From Thioalkalivibrio sp. (GTDB lineage: Bacteria > Pseudomonadota > Gammaproteobacteria > Ectothiorhodospirales > Ectothiorhodospiraceae): a DNA stretch of 6,516 nucleotides. Made by a program: the position numbers and the translations under genes. The notes under the pieces are model-generated. The model was not told where the DNA came from and ran no database searches. It was given only the letters and a program-made list of their open reading frames with translations. The stretch spans positions 1-6,516 of the forward strand of contig SKQM01000128.1 in the NCBI GenBank assembly GCA_007119005.1. The letters are read 5' to 3'. Positions 6,515-6,516 of this stretch are shown here, in pieces (within the stretch, counting starts at the first letter, position 1; each line of letters opens with the position of its first letter).

Positions 6515-6516
6515 GA

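Noticed and set aside
1..6516. CRISPR arrays, tRNA or rRNA genes, insertion sequences, phage or defence genes
   Set aside because: I looked for repeat-spacer periodicity, transposase motifs, tRNA-like cloverleaf ends and defence-type proteins on both strands and saw none.

Overview
This GC-rich window (about two-thirds G+C by eye) reads as ordinary chromosome from a proteobacterium. It is most likely a gammaproteobacterium, because the PGK and pyruvate kinase resemble E. coli Pgk and PykA as I remember them. The class II aldolase is the subtype associated with Calvin-cycle operons, and it lies in a pgk-pyk-fba run. An autotrophic or sulfur-oxidising lineage of the Ectothiorhodospiraceae/Chromatiales kind is therefore plausible. 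That placement is inference; no RuBisCO, phosphoribulokinase or CbbR gene is in view.

Layout. The left part (1-1591, plus strand) holds the 3' portion of a long-form (yeast Ade1-like) SAICAR synthase gene, purC, cut off by the window edge. A dethiobiotin synthetase gene, bioD, overlaps its stop codon by 4 nt. Converging on bioD from the minus strand, with a 64-nt antisense overlap of the 3' ends, is a gene for an exported SYLF-domain (Ysc84/DUF500) protein (1528-2343). A 326-nt intergenic region (2344-2669) follows. It holds a paired REP-like palindrome, a strong intrinsic terminator and a long compound inverted repeat. The right part (2670-6444, minus strand) is a compact carbon-metabolism operon transcribed leftward: pgk, then pyk, then fba, with gaps of 32 and 59 nt. 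It ends at the intrinsic terminator. A hairpin lies upstream of pgk at the right edge, where gap would be expected in many autotrophic proteobacteria but cannot be seen.

How the genes work together. Pgk and the aldolase serve glycolysis, gluconeogenesis and, in an autotroph, the Calvin cycle. Pyruvate kinase drains triose phosphate carbon to pyruvate. PurC and BioD serve purine and biotin synthesis; their pairing is one of position, with no obvious biochemical link. The SYLF protein is independent and of unknown role.

I found no clearly new multi-gene system. The most interesting signals are non-coding: a REP-like pair whose two hairpins differ by matched, structure-preserving base-pair changes, and the stacked hairpin plus terminator after fba. 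A small in-frame 15-bp duplication in the SYLF gene tail and the bioD/SYLF 3' overlap are also worth a look.
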